From NCBI GenBank assembly GCA_036675035.1, contig JAKFFO010000025.1, positions 1 to 7,806 of the forward strand: a stretch of 7,806 bases of DNA. Reading direction: 5' to 3'. Source of the stretch: MESE01 sp036675035 (GTDB lineage: Bacteria > Pseudomonadota > Gammaproteobacteria > Burkholderiales > Burkholderiaceae_D). Positions 1 to 7,694 of this stretch are shown one piece after another; the first letter of the stretch is position 1; each line of letters starts with the position of its first letter. A program made the position numbers and the translations under genes. The notes beneath the pieces are model-generated. The model was not told the origin of the DNA. It ran no database searches and was given only the letters and a program-made list of their open reading frames with translations.

Positions 1-1130
1 AGAAGTCCGCGACCAGCCTGCTGAGCAATATCATTTTCCTGCTGTATGTCATCTTCCTGCTGTCCAACTACCTGCGCGACCTGGACGCACCTGCGCCGGT
101 GTCCCGGCTCTACGTCAACTTCTTTCTCGGGATTGCCGTCTACTGCATGGTAATCCGGGTGTTCCAGCTCAATTCCGGCAGCGATGCAAACGCATTTCGC
201 TATCTGCCGCTGGCAAGCATCATGGTGCTTCTGCTGGGCATCGTGCTGGAGATTAACGGTGTGATCGTTTCCGAAGAGAGGGATATCGGGACCGGTATCG
301 AGGCGGCACTGCTTCGTCCCGGTGGATTCCTGAATCCGAATATAACCGCGGCGCTGGGCCTGATCTGGCTGTTCATCGCACTAGAGGCCAAGCCGGTGAA
401 CCGCATCTGGTTGAAAGCGGCGTGCCTGGCAGGATGCGGGCTCATCGTAGCCGTAACCCAGTCCAGGGGAGCCATGCTGTTTCTGGCGATTTATTTTCTG
501 TACAAGTTAATCGAGCGCGGTGGCAGACTCATGACTTACTTGCTGTTCTCGCTCCCGATTCTGGTTGCCGTGTACGTCTACTCGGGCATGTCCGGCGTCG
601 CGGCTGATCTGTACGATGCCAACGCGGTACGGCTGCAGGGTGACGACAGTTCAGAGGAGCGTTTCCTGCTGTTGAAAACTGCATACAGCGCTTTTCTGAA
701 TCATCCGGTGTTCGGCGGGGGCATGCGAGAAATGCGCAATTACTTCGGTTCGGGTGAGTCCAATTTGATTCCCGGCAGCCATAACGAGATCGTCGAATGG
801 CTTGTCAATTTCGGCATCGTCGGTTTTTTCATCATGCTGGCGGTTTTTTTCCGTTTTTATTATGCCGGCTCGCTCAAGCATCTTTTCTTGTGCATCCTGC
901 CGTCCTTTCTGTTCAGCCATAACTTTTTCGAAACTACTGCGCTCCAGGTCGCACTGGCTTACGCTTTCTATCTAGGGACGCAACCTATCAGACAACCCAC
1001 CGTGCACCGCGTCATCATGCCGGCGGTTTCTTATGGGTTCGTGATGAAACCGGAGCTGAGGCCGACCGCGTCATCGGTAGCGACGCTGGCGACGGAGCGG
1101 ATCAGGGTTGTTTCCGGGGCGAAGTCGTAA
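1..1130 (+). CDS. O-antigen ligase / Wzy polymerase family membrane protein (5' partial)
   Basis: This multi-pass inner-membrane protein would polymerise undecaprenyl-linked repeat units (Wzy) or ligate the chain to an acceptor (WaaL). The frame is open from the first full codon at base 3, and a hydrophobic helix is encoded before the GTG at 99, so that GTG is internal and the true start lies outside the window. Of the 375 visible residues, hydrophobic segments lie near 10-24, 38-54, 67-84, 112-129, 137-153, 157-170, 175-194, 266-288 and 294-309. Family marks are GGFLNPN before a helix, QSRGA (Ser154-Arg155-Gly156), and a long hydrophilic, presumably periplasmic, loop with HPVFGGG and SHNEIVEW (His260), as in the Wzy_C domain. 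Wzy and WaaL cannot be told apart here; glycosyltransferase neighbours make Wzy somewhat likelier. A tail of about 50 residues follows the last helix. Stop is TAA at 1128-1130. Confidence 0.86.
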   Translation, partial: KSATSLLSNIIFLLYVIFLLSNYLRDLDAPAPVSRLYVNFFLGIAVYCMVIRVFQLNSGSDANAFRYLPLASIMVLLLGIVLEINGVIVSEERDIGTGIEAALLRPGGFLNPNITAALGLIWLFIALEAKPVNRIWLKAACLAGCGLIVAVTQSRGAMLFLAIYFLYKLIERGGRLMTYLLFSLPILVAVYVYSGMSGVAADLYDANAVRLQGDDSSEERFLLLKTAYSAFLNHPVFGGGMREMRNYFGSGESNLIPGSHNEIVEWLVNFGIVGFFIMLAVFFRFYYAGSLKHLFLCILPSFLFSHNFFETTALQVALAYAFYLGTQPIRQPTVHRVIMPAVSYGFVMKPELRPTASSVATLATERIRVVSGAKS

Positions 1131-1200
1131 ATCGGTACGAAATATTTTCCCTGTCCATTTTTGAAAATCCGAACCGGGCTTGATGCCAAGCGGTGACTGC

Positions 1201-2328
1201 ATGAACATCTGCTTCCTGATCAGTTCTCTCAACGACGGCGGCGCCGAACGAGTAGCGACGACGCTCTGCAATGCCTGGGCTGAACGAGGCGATACTGTTT
1301 CGCTGATCCAAACCTACTCGGGCGAAAGCACATGCTTTTACGCGGTTTCACCCAAGGTGGAACTGCTCTGCCTGGCTGACATTGTCGGCGTCACCCGCAG
1401 GGGAGCGTGGACCTATGCAAAACGTTTGCATGCGTTGCGCAATCTGGTCATCGCAAGAAGACCAGATGTCGTGATCTCCTTCCTGTCCAACGTGAACGTG
1501 GCAGCGATCCTCTCCTGTGCATTCCTGCGAGTGCCGGTGATCGTTTGCGAACGGGTCGATCCGTCCTTTCGCTACCCGTGGTTGCTGACGGCGCTGTGCA
1601 AGGCGACGTATCGTTTTGCCGATGTTTTGGCAGTACAGACCGAATCGGTTGCCGGGCGCACGGTCAATTTTTACCCCGGATTGCGCAAAGTGCGTTCGAT
1701 CCCGAATCCATTGCCCGAAGAGGTGACTAAGTTTGCACCAACCCGGCAGAGCAAGCGCCACATTCTGTTAAGCGCAGGCCGGCTGGTGCCGCAAAAACAG
1801 CCAGGTCGTCTGCTGGCGGCGTTCGCCGAGATTGCAACGGATTACCCGGAATGGGATCTGCATATCTATGGCGACGGGCCGCTCAGGGGCGAACTGGAAC
1901 AGCAGGCCAAAGCGGTCGGAGCACATGGCCGCATCCTTTTCAACGGAGCAACTGCATCGCTATGGGAAGCGATGGCCGGCGCAGATGCATTTGCGATGGT
2001 CTCGCGCTACGAAGGCTTTCCGAACGTGTTGCTGGAGGCGATGGGAATCGGTTTGCCCTGCGTGGTGTTCGATTGTCCGAGCGGCCCGCGCGAGATCACG
2101 CGAAGCGGCGAAGACGCGCTGCTGGTTCCGCTCGACGACCATGACGCGCTGGTGGCGGCGCTCGGGAAGCTGATGGGGAACGAAGACTTGAGAAGAACGC
2201 TGGGTGCACAGGCGCGCGAGTCGGTGCACAGCCGTTTCAGGCTTTCCGAAGTGGTACACAAATGGGACCGGCTGTTCGACGAGCTTGGGATTGTGCGGCG
2301 ATCGGCAGGCCGCTGCGACACGATCTGA
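1201..2328 (+). CDS. GT4-family (GT-B fold) glycosyltransferase
   Basis: This is a predicted retaining glycosyltransferase that transfers a sugar from a nucleotide-sugar to a lipid-linked glycan at the cytoplasmic membrane face. The protein is 375 residues, normal for GT4. The N-terminal acceptor domain opens with a beta strand and the loop SLNDGGAER (residues 9-17), typical of the family. The C-terminal donor domain has SAGRLVPQK (191-199; Arg194 and Lys199 are the usual diphosphate-contacting pair), IYGDGPLR, and the E-x7-E motif EGFPNVLLE (Glu271, Glu279), followed by CPSGPREI as in several hexosyl and N-acetylhexosaminyl transferases of polysaccharide loci. I chose ATG 1201 because GT4 proteins usually begin directly with this strand. 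In-frame TTG 1180 and ATG 1183 would add seven or six residues, and no start has a strong ribosome-binding site. Seventy bases separate it from the upstream gene. Donor sugar and linkage cannot be read from sequence. Confidence 0.94.
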   Translation: MNICFLISSLNDGGAERVATTLCNAWAERGDTVSLIQTYSGESTCFYAVSPKVELLCLADIVGVTRRGAWTYAKRLHALRNLVIARRPDVVISFLSNVNVAAILSCAFLRVPVIVCERVDPSFRYPWLLTALCKATYRFADVLAVQTESVAGRTVNFYPGLRKVRSIPNPLPEEVTKFAPTRQSKRHILLSAGRLVPQKQPGRLLAAFAEIATDYPEWDLHIYGDGPLRGELEQQAKAVGAHGRILFNGATASLWEAMAGADAFAMVSRYEGFPNVLLEAMGIGLPCVVFDCPSGPREITRSGEDALLVPLDDHDALVAALGKLMGNEDLRRTLGAQARESVHSRFRLSEVVHKWDRLFDELGIVRRSAGRCDTI

Positions 2329-2358
2329 TTAACTGAATTTATATTCACGCGAACCGAC

Positions 2359-3219
2359 ATGAAAAAACAGATTCCATGGTGGACCAAGATCCCCGTCAAG
2401 ATGGTCTGGTCCAGGCTGCCCTTCAGGTACGGATTCTGGAGGAGGATAGGCGTGTTCCGGCACGGCTTCATGGACAACCCCGGTTATGTGTACAACGTGT
2501 TTTCCAGGCATTGGTCGCGGGTCGACTTTGCCAGGAAGGGGACCGGATGCCAGGCACTGGAACTCGGCTGCGGCGACTCGCTGGCATCGTGCCAGATCGC
2601 CGCCGCGCATGACATCCGGAAATGTTATCTGGTCGACGTCGGACGATTCGCGACGATGGAAATGGATTTCTACAAGGCGCTGGCGGCAGCGCTGCGGCAA
2701 GAGGGAATCCAGGTCGGCGATGTGGAAAGATGCACCTCCGTGCCGGAAATGCTGTCCTTGCTGAATGCCGAGTATCTGACCAACGGGCTGCAATCGCTGA
2801 AGGCGATCCCCAGCGGCAGCGTCGACTTCATTTGGTCGCAGGCCGTGCTCGAACATGTCCGGCGCAGCGAATTTCCGGAAACCATGAAGGAACTGCGCCG
2901 CATTCTGCGTCCGGATGGCGTGATGTCGCACCGCGTCGACCTGCGCGACCATCTGCAGGAAGCGCTGAACAATCTGCGGTTTCCGCGAAACGTTTGGGAG
3001 TCGCCGCTGATGTCGCGTTCCGGCTTCTACACGAACCGCATACGCTACGGAGAAATGCTGGAAATGATGCAGCAGGCCGGATTCGACGCGCAGGTAGTCG
3101 GCGTGGATCGATGGAACAAGCTTCCCACACCGCGGAAAAAGCTGGCGGCCGAGTTCAGATCGGTACCCGAAGACGATCTGCTCGTCAGCGGATTCGATGT
3201 TGTTCTGAAACCTTCGTGA
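2359..3219 (+). CDS. Class I SAM-dependent methyltransferase
   Basis: This 286-residue protein is predicted to transfer a methyl group from S-adenosylmethionine, probably to a sugar hydroxyl of the polysaccharide or its terminal residue. Motif I, ALELGCGDS, has the glycine-rich SAM loop at residues 68-72. It is followed by YLVDVG (motif II, with an acidic residue at the strand end), then VDFIWSQAVLEHV (about 155-167) and a helix leading to LRRILRPDGVM, the standard Methyltransf_11 pattern. The C-terminal part, with RVDLRDH and SGFYTNRIRYGEML, resembles methyltransferases of O-antigen and exopolysaccharide loci. A basic, Trp-rich N-terminal stretch (residues 1-35) precedes the domain and might contact membrane or substrate. 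It starts 30 bases after the preceding GT4 gene, so co-transcription is likely. No strong ribosome-binding site precedes the ATG. Whether it acts on sugar, lipid or protein is inferred only from context. Confidence 0.88.
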   Translation: MKKQIPWWTKIPVKMVWSRLPFRYGFWRRIGVFRHGFMDNPGYVYNVFSRHWSRVDFARKGTGCQALELGCGDSLASCQIAAAHDIRKCYLVDVGRFATMEMDFYKALAAALRQEGIQVGDVERCTSVPEMLSLLNAEYLTNGLQSLKAIPSGSVDFIWSQAVLEHVRRSEFPETMKELRRILRPDGVMSHRVDLRDHLQEALNNLRFPRNVWESPLMSRSGFYTNRIRYGEMLEMMQQAGFDAQVVGVDRWNKLPTPRKKLAAEFRSVPEDDLLVSGFDVVLKPS

Positions 3220-3298
3220 TGTCGCGTGCCCCGATTCGAAATAGGTGCCGCACGGATAATTTTTTCTGATTCCTTCGATCCATTCAAACAGTAAAGCA

Positions 3299-4450
3299 AT
3301 GACTCGAATATTGCATGTCATCAGCGGCTTGACCGGCGGAGGTGCCGAGATGGCACTGTACCGGCTGGTCACTTCGCCGTGCGGAGACTGTACGCATAGC
3401 GTGGTAGCGCTTACACCGGGCGGCGTGTTCGCGCAGCGCCTGCGTGATGCCGGAATCGAGCTGACCCATTTCGATTTCCGGGTTGCGCCGATATCCGGTT
3501 TCCTGGGGCTTTTTCGGCTGATGAAGCACACGCGTCCGGACGTCGTTCAGACCTGGATGTACCACGCCGACATGTTCGGCGGTCTGGCGGCCCGATTTGC
3601 GGGTATCCGCAATGTCATCTGGGGCATACGCGTGGCCGAGTTGGTGGGCGGCGATGCGCGTGCGACAACGTTTGTTCGTCAGGCATGCGCTCTCCTGTCG
3701 CGCTGGGTACCGGCCACCATCGCCTGTGTGGCGGAGTCGGCTCGTCGCAGCCACGTTCGCGCCGGCTACGATCCGTCGCGCATGGTGGTGGTGCCAAACG
3801 GGTTCGACCTGTCGAAGCTGGTCGCGACGCAACAGCAGAGGGACGCGCTGCGTACGGCATGCGGGTTTGCGCCCGACAACCTGGTCATCGGCACGATCGG
3901 CCGCTTCAATGCGAACAAGGACCAGCGCAATTTCGTACAGGCGGCCGGCCGGCTTGCACGGCGCTTCGGCAAGGCGCGTTTCCTGATGGTGGGACGCGAC
4001 GTTGATGCAGGCAACGCAGAGCTGGCTGCGTGGATTGACGAGACCGGCTTTCCCGACAGGTTTGCACTGCTCGGTGAAAGAGCCGACGTGCCGGCTTGCC
4101 TGTCGGCGATGGATGCGTTCTGCCTGTCGTCGCGCACCGAAGGTTTTCCCAATGTCGTAGGCGAGGCGATGGCGATGGCGCTGCCTTGCGTCGTTACAGA
4201 CGTCGGCGATTCCGCTCTGCTGGTCGGCGATGCCGGCGTCGTGGTCCCCAGAGAAGACTCCGTCGCGCTTGCAAAAGGGATGACAAGACTGGCGTCGCTG
4301 TCGTCCGACGCGCGCCTATGGTTGGGCCAACAGGCGAGGGCGCGGATTACGTCGGAGTACACGATGGAGCAGACCAGAATGCGCTTCGAGGCGATTTACC
4401 GGGATTTGACGGCGGAATTTCCGCAAGGGAGGCCGCGATGTGCGGATTGA
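3299..4450 (+). CDS. GT4-family (GT-B fold) glycosyltransferase
   Basis: This second GT4 enzyme (383 residues) should add another sugar to the lipid-linked repeat unit on the cytoplasmic side. It begins MTRILHVISGLTGGGAE, the classic first strand and glycine-rich loop (residues 9-17). DVVQTWMYHADMFGG in the N-terminal domain is characteristic of a large GT4 subgroup in polysaccharide clusters. The donor domain shows TIGRFNANKD (Arg202, Lys207), and EGFPNVVGE (Glu281, Glu289) gives the E-x7-E motif, followed by LPCVVTDVGDSALLVGDAG. It shares only family motifs with the GT4 at 1201-2328, so it is not a recent duplicate and probably makes a different linkage. It follows the methyltransferase after 79 bases, and its last 13 bases overlap the start of the amidotransferase gene in another frame, implying coupled translation. 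Donor and acceptor are unknown. Confidence 0.95.
   Translation: MTRILHVISGLTGGGAEMALYRLVTSPCGDCTHSVVALTPGGVFAQRLRDAGIELTHFDFRVAPISGFLGLFRLMKHTRPDVVQTWMYHADMFGGLAARFAGIRNVIWGIRVAELVGGDARATTFVRQACALLSRWVPATIACVAESARRSHVRAGYDPSRMVVVPNGFDLSKLVATQQQRDALRTACGFAPDNLVIGTIGRFNANKDQRNFVQAAGRLARRFGKARFLMVGRDVDAGNAELAAWIDETGFPDRFALLGERADVPACLSAMDAFCLSSRTEGFPNVVGEAMAMALPCVVTDVGDSALLVGDAGVVVPREDSVALAKGMTRLASLSSDARLWLGQQARARITSEYTMEQTRMRFEAIYRDLTAEFPQGRPRCAD
4425..4432 (+). promoter_or_regulatory. Shine-Dalgarno site for the amidotransferase gene
   Basis: AAGGGAGG lies inside the end of the upstream glycosyltransferase gene, with five bases (4433-4437) before ATG 4438. It is the strongest ribosome-binding site in the window. 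It fixes the amidotransferase start at 4438, although the same frame stays open for over 110 codons upstream. Confidence 0.85.
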
Positions 4451-6456
4451 CGGGCTTCCTTGGTGGCATGCCGCCATTCGGGGCGGGGAGCGAAGCCGGC
4501 GTGCTGGCGCGCATGCGCGATGCGATTGCGCATCGCGGACCGGACGATGCGGGAATCTGGCATCACGAAGAGCAGCGCATCGGGCTGGCGCACCGGCGCC
4601 TGTCGATCGTCGATCTGTCGCCGGCCGGGCACCAGCCGATGCGTTCAGGTAGCGGGCGTTACGTGATCGTATTCAATGGCGAAATCTATAACTATCCGGC
4701 GTTGCGTGTCATGCTCGAATCGGCAAGCCGCGCGCCGACGTGGCGCGGGCATTCGGATACCGAAACGCTGCTCGCCGGATTCGACGCATGGGGCATCGAG
4801 AATACGATCATACGCACTGTCGGCATGTTCGCGTTCGCAGTCTGGGATCGACAGGAACACGTGCTGACGCTGGCACGCGACCGTATCGGCGAGAAACCGC
4901 TGTATTACGGCTGGCAGGGATGCGGCGACAAGGCGGTATTCCTGTTCGGTTCCGAGCTCAAGTCGCTGCGAGCACATCCGACGTTCGATGCCGCGGTCGA
5001 CCGAGCGGCGCTTTCGATGCAGATGCGGCATAACTATATTCCTGCGCCGCGCTCGATCTATGACGGCATTGCGAAACTCCCGGCAGGGTGCATGTTGACG
5101 GTGTCGCTCGCGCGGCGCGAGCCGAAGGTGCACGCTTACTGGTCCTGCATGCAGGTGGCGCAAGCCGGCGCCGCTCAGCCATTCGAGGGATGCGACGAGC
5201 AGGCGGTGGATACGCTCGAAGTATTGCTCAAGGATGCGGTGCGCGATCAGATGATGGCAGATGTGCCTCTGGGAGCCTTTCTTTCCGGCGGTATCGATTC
5301 ATCGACGGTGGTGTCTCTGATGCAGGCGCAGTCGTCGCGGCCGGTCAAAACATTTTCCATCGGTTTTCACGAGAAAGGTTACGACGAAGCGCAATACGCC
5401 AAGGCAGTGGCAAGGCATCTCGGGACCGAGCACACCGAGCTGTACGTGACAGCGAGCCAGGCGATGGCGGTGATTCCGCGGCTACCGGAAATCTACGATG
5501 AGCCGTTTTCCGATCCTTCGCAGATCCCGACCTTTCTGGTATCGCAGCTGGCGCGCCGGCATGTTGCCGTCTCGCTGTCCGGCGACGCGGGCGACGAACT
5601 GTTCTGCGGTTACGAACGTTACCGGATGACGGAAAGCTTGTGGCGCAAGATGGCGGCCGGCCCTTTGTCTCTGCGTCGGCTGGCTGCCCGCGGCTTGACC
5701 GGCATTTCGCCGCAGGCGTGGGATCGGCTGGCGCAGGCGATGCGCCATGTCCTGCCGCGCGCGCTGCGCTTCTCCAATTTCGGCGACAAGATCCACAAGG
5801 GCGCCGGTGTATTGGAAGCGGCTTCCGTCGACGCGTTGTATCAGCGGCTGGTATCGCACTGGCACGATCCCGCATCACTGGTGATCGGCGGCAGCAGCGA
5901 GCCCGGCATGCATGCAGAAAAAGCCGCTGGCCTCGATCCGATTGCACGCATGATGCTGCTCGACATGCTGACCTATCTGCCTGACGACATCCTGGTCAAG
6001 GTGGACCGGGCGGCGATGAACGTGTCGCTGGAAACACGGGTGCCGTTCCTCGACCATCGCGTGGTCGAATTCGCATGGCGCCTGCCGCAGTCGTTCAAGC
6101 TGCGCGACGGGCAGAGCAAATGGATACTGCGGCAAGTACTGTACCGCCATGTTCCGCGGGAGTTGATCGAGCGGCCAAAAATGGGATTCGGTGTGCCCAT
6201 CGGCGAATGGCTGCGCGGCCCGCTACGAGACTGGGCCGAGGCATTGCTCGACGAATCCCGGCTGCGCAGCGAAGGCTATTTCCGGCCGGCGCCGATTCGC
6301 AGGAAATGGCGCGAACACCTCTCGGGCCAGCGCAATTGGGCGTACTACCTGTGGGACGTGCTGATGTTCCAGACGTGGCATGAAGCGCAGGCCGGTGCAT
6401 TCCGGTCGGAGCCCGCATCGGACACCGCCGGCAGCATCGTTTTACAGCCGATCTGA
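4438..6456 (+). CDS. asnB: Asparagine synthetase B-type glutamine amidotransferase
   Basis: This 672-residue enzyme hydrolyses glutamine and uses the ammonia, with ATP activation, to convert a carboxylate to an amide. The start at ATG 4438 is fixed by the sequence: Met-Cys-Gly puts catalytic Cys2 at the mature N-terminus, as the class II (Ntn) glutaminase mechanism requires. Glutaminase-domain residues are present: HRGPDD (32-37), Arg54 in HRRLSIVD, NGEIYN (80-85) and Asp107 in SDTE. The synthetase domain has the ATP loop SGGIDS (283-288), then YDEPFSDPSQ, SGDAGDELFCGYERY and KVDRAAMNVSLETRVPFLDHR, all intact, so both activities look functional. The family includes true asparagine synthetases and amidotransferases of O-antigen loci such as WbpS of Pseudomonas aeruginosa O6, linked to uronamide sugars. 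The position between a glycosyltransferase and uronic-acid genes favours sugar amidation, but free asparagine synthesis is not excluded. Confidence 0.95.
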   Translation: MCGLTGFLGGMPPFGAGSEAGVLARMRDAIAHRGPDDAGIWHHEEQRIGLAHRRLSIVDLSPAGHQPMRSGSGRYVIVFNGEIYNYPALRVMLESASRAPTWRGHSDTETLLAGFDAWGIENTIIRTVGMFAFAVWDRQEHVLTLARDRIGEKPLYYGWQGCGDKAVFLFGSELKSLRAHPTFDAAVDRAALSMQMRHNYIPAPRSIYDGIAKLPAGCMLTVSLARREPKVHAYWSCMQVAQAGAAQPFEGCDEQAVDTLEVLLKDAVRDQMMADVPLGAFLSGGIDSSTVVSLMQAQSSRPVKTFSIGFHEKGYDEAQYAKAVARHLGTEHTELYVTASQAMAVIPRLPEIYDEPFSDPSQIPTFLVSQLARRHVAVSLSGDAGDELFCGYERYRMTESLWRKMAAGPLSLRRLAARGLTGISPQAWDRLAQAMRHVLPRALRFSNFGDKIHKGAGVLEAASVDALYQRLVSHWHDPASLVIGGSSEPGMHAEKAAGLDPIARMMLLDMLTYLPDDILVKVDRAAMNVSLETRVPFLDHRVVEFAWRLPQSFKLRDGQSKWILRQVLYRHVPRELIERPKMGFGVPIGEWLRGPLRDWAEALLDESRLRSEGYFRPAPIRRKWREHLSGQRNWAYYLWDVLMFQTWHEAQAGAFRSEPASDTAGSIVLQPI

Positions 6457-6553
6457 GGCACCCGCCTCCGTGGCGATGTTGTGTCTGCCGCATTTCTTAC
6501 ATCAGTTTCCCGCGTACCCCTTCGTTGTCGATACCTGTTCCTGACTCATTATT

Positions 6554-6559
6554 GGAGAG
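6554..6559 (+). promoter_or_regulatory. Shine-Dalgarno site for the epimerase gene
   Basis: GGAGAG lies four bases before ATG 6564, supporting that start. The rest of the 107-base gap after the amidotransferase stop (6457-6553) holds no ORF, no convincing terminator hairpin and no promoter I would defend. Confidence 0.7.
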
Positions 6560-6563
6560 CTAG

Positions 6564-7688
6564 ATGCAAGCCTGCAGCAATCGCGTTCTGGTCACCGGCG
6601 CAGCCGGATTTATTGGAAGTTATGTTGCGGCACGGCTTGCCGACATGGGGTTGGACGTCATCGGATGCGATAACTTCAACAGCTACTACACGCCTAGGCT
6701 GAAGGTCGATCGCGTACACGCACTGCTGGATCCGCGCGGCGTGTGCTGCTACTCCGCGGAGCTGGCCGATGCTGACCAGGTTAGAAGACTTTTCGATGTG
6801 TTCCGCCCGCGAATGGTAGTACACCTGGCGGCACAGGCCGGCGTGCGCTACTCGATCGCAAATCCGTCGGCCTACGTGCAGTCGAACCTGGTGGCGTTCT
6901 GCAACATGCTGCAGGCGTGCTCACAGCACAAGGTGGATCATCTGCTGTACGCGAGTAGCAGCAGCGTCTACGGCGCCAGCACAAAAGTGCCGTTTTCCGA
7001 GGACGACAGGACCGATTCGCCGGTGTCGCTGTATGCGGCGACCAAGAAATCCAACGAACTGCTTGCGCATTCCTTCAGCCACTTGTACGGGATGCCGGCC
7101 ACCGCATTGCGTTTCTTCACAGTCTACGGTCCCTGGGGCCGACCGGACATGGCGTACTTCAGCTTCACCGAAAAAATGCTCAAGGGTGAACCTATCGATG
7201 TCTTCAACCGCGGGCAGCTGATGCGGGACTTCACCTACATCGACGACATCGTCGAAGGGGTGGTCCGGCTGCTCTTCAAACCGGCCGAGGCTGCAGACGG
7301 TGCGCCGCATGCCGTCTACAACATCGGCAACCATCAACCGATCAGCGTGATGGACTTCATCTCAACGCTGGAACAGGTGCTGGGTGTTGACGCTGCCATC
7401 AGGTTCATGCCGATGCAGCCCGGAGACGTCCCCGCCACCTGTGCCGACACTACCCGCCTGCGGGAGCGCGTCGGATTCGCGCCGGCTACGGCGATCCGGG
7501 ACGGACTGGGGCGATTCGCCGAGTGGTACCGCGCCTGGGCCGCCGAGCCGGGCGCACCGGGTGCCTTCGTCGTCGAAAGACGGCTGCTGCCGCGCACGAC
7601 TCATGATTTCGGTTTCCAGCCCGCTGCGGCCAGAGCCATTTCTGAAAACCCACACCGGGGCACTCATGCCCCGGTACGCATGATCTAG
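6564..7688 (+). CDS. UDP-glucuronate 4-epimerase-like (extended SDR family)
   Basis: The predicted reaction is reversible conversion of UDP-glucuronate to UDP-galacturonate through a 4-keto intermediate with bound NAD, in the cytoplasm. The Rossmann signature TGAAGFIG (GxxGxxG, residues 12-18) is at the N-terminus. CDNFNSYYTPRLKVDR is the hallmark of the UDP-glucuronate epimerase (CapI/LpsL-type) branch. HLAAQAGVRYS, SSSSVYG, the catalytic YxxxK pair (Tyr157, Lys161), RFFTVYGPWGRPDMA and RDFTYIDD complete it. The conserved domain ends near RFAEWYRAW (about residue 325), where such proteins normally stop at roughly 330-340 residues. This ORF runs to 374, and the extra tail has no recognisable domain and is encoded partly by a perfect hairpin. 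The tail may be read-through rather than functional. It sits directly before ugd, whose product supplies UDP-glucuronate. Specificity for UDP-glucuronate over UDP-glucose rests on motif resemblance. Confidence 0.92.
   Translation: MQACSNRVLVTGAAGFIGSYVAARLADMGLDVIGCDNFNSYYTPRLKVDRVHALLDPRGVCCYSAELADADQVRRLFDVFRPRMVVHLAAQAGVRYSIANPSAYVQSNLVAFCNMLQACSQHKVDHLLYASSSSVYGASTKVPFSEDDRTDSPVSLYAATKKSNELLAHSFSHLYGMPATALRFFTVYGPWGRPDMAYFSFTEKMLKGEPIDVFNRGQLMRDFTYIDDIVEGVVRLLFKPAEAADGAPHAVYNIGNHQPISVMDFISTLEQVLGVDAAIRFMPMQPGDVPATCADTTRLRERVGFAPATAIRDGLGRFAEWYRAWAAEPGAPGAFVVERRLLPRTTHDFGFQPAAARAISENPHRGTHAPVRMI
7654..7675 (+). repeat. Perfect inverted repeat (hairpin) inside the 3' end of the epimerase ORF
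   Basis: ACCGGGGCA (7654-7662) and TGCCCCGGT (7667-7675) are exact reverse complements around the four-base loop CTCA, giving a GC-rich 9-bp stem. On the + strand no T-run follows, so it is not a canonical Rho-independent terminator in the direction of the genes. On the - strand the stem is followed by GTGGGTTTTC, which is terminator-like. A run of A's precedes the left arm, as in two-way terminators whose right flank has decayed. Confidence 0.65.
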
Positions 7689-7694
7689 CCATTT

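Noticed and set aside
99..101. GTG as the start of the Wzy/WaaL-family gene
   Set aside because: The same frame is open to the left edge and encodes a further hydrophobic helix, so this GTG is internal to a gene cut by the window.
1155..1175. Small palindrome ATTTTTGAAAAT before the first GT4 gene
   Set aside because: The stem is 5 bp of A/T pairs with a two-base loop, not a credible terminator or operator on its own.
2336..2347. AT-rich GAATTTATATTC with a -10-like TATATT before the methyltransferase gene
   Set aside because: It has no matching -35 element, lies in a 30-base gap between co-directional genes, and is probably chance.
3225..3265. Possible Rho-independent terminator between the methyltransferase and the second GT4 gene (CGTGC/GCACG arms, then six T's)
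   Set aside because: The stem is only 5 bp around a 20-base loop and five bases separate it from the T-run, too weak for a convincing terminator.
2329..3531. Long open frame on the minus strand opposite the methyltransferase and GT4 genes (400 codons)
   Set aside because: It is a shadow of the GC-rich plus-strand genes: Arg/His/Gln-rich, no domain, and it spans two well-supported genes.
4096..4437. A longer amidotransferase with about 114 extra N-terminal residues
   Set aside because: The extra stretch is Arg-rich out-of-frame translation of the GT4 gene. Catalytic Cys2 and a strong ribosome-binding site place the start at 4438.
1201..4450. Recent duplication of the two GT4 genes
   Set aside because: They share only family motifs (glycine-rich loop, R-x4-K, E-x7-E); the intervening sequence differs throughout.
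6525..6552. Promoter-like TTGTCG and CATTAT before the epimerase gene
   Set aside because: Both boxes match consensus poorly, and the implied transcription start would fall inside or next to the ribosome-binding site.
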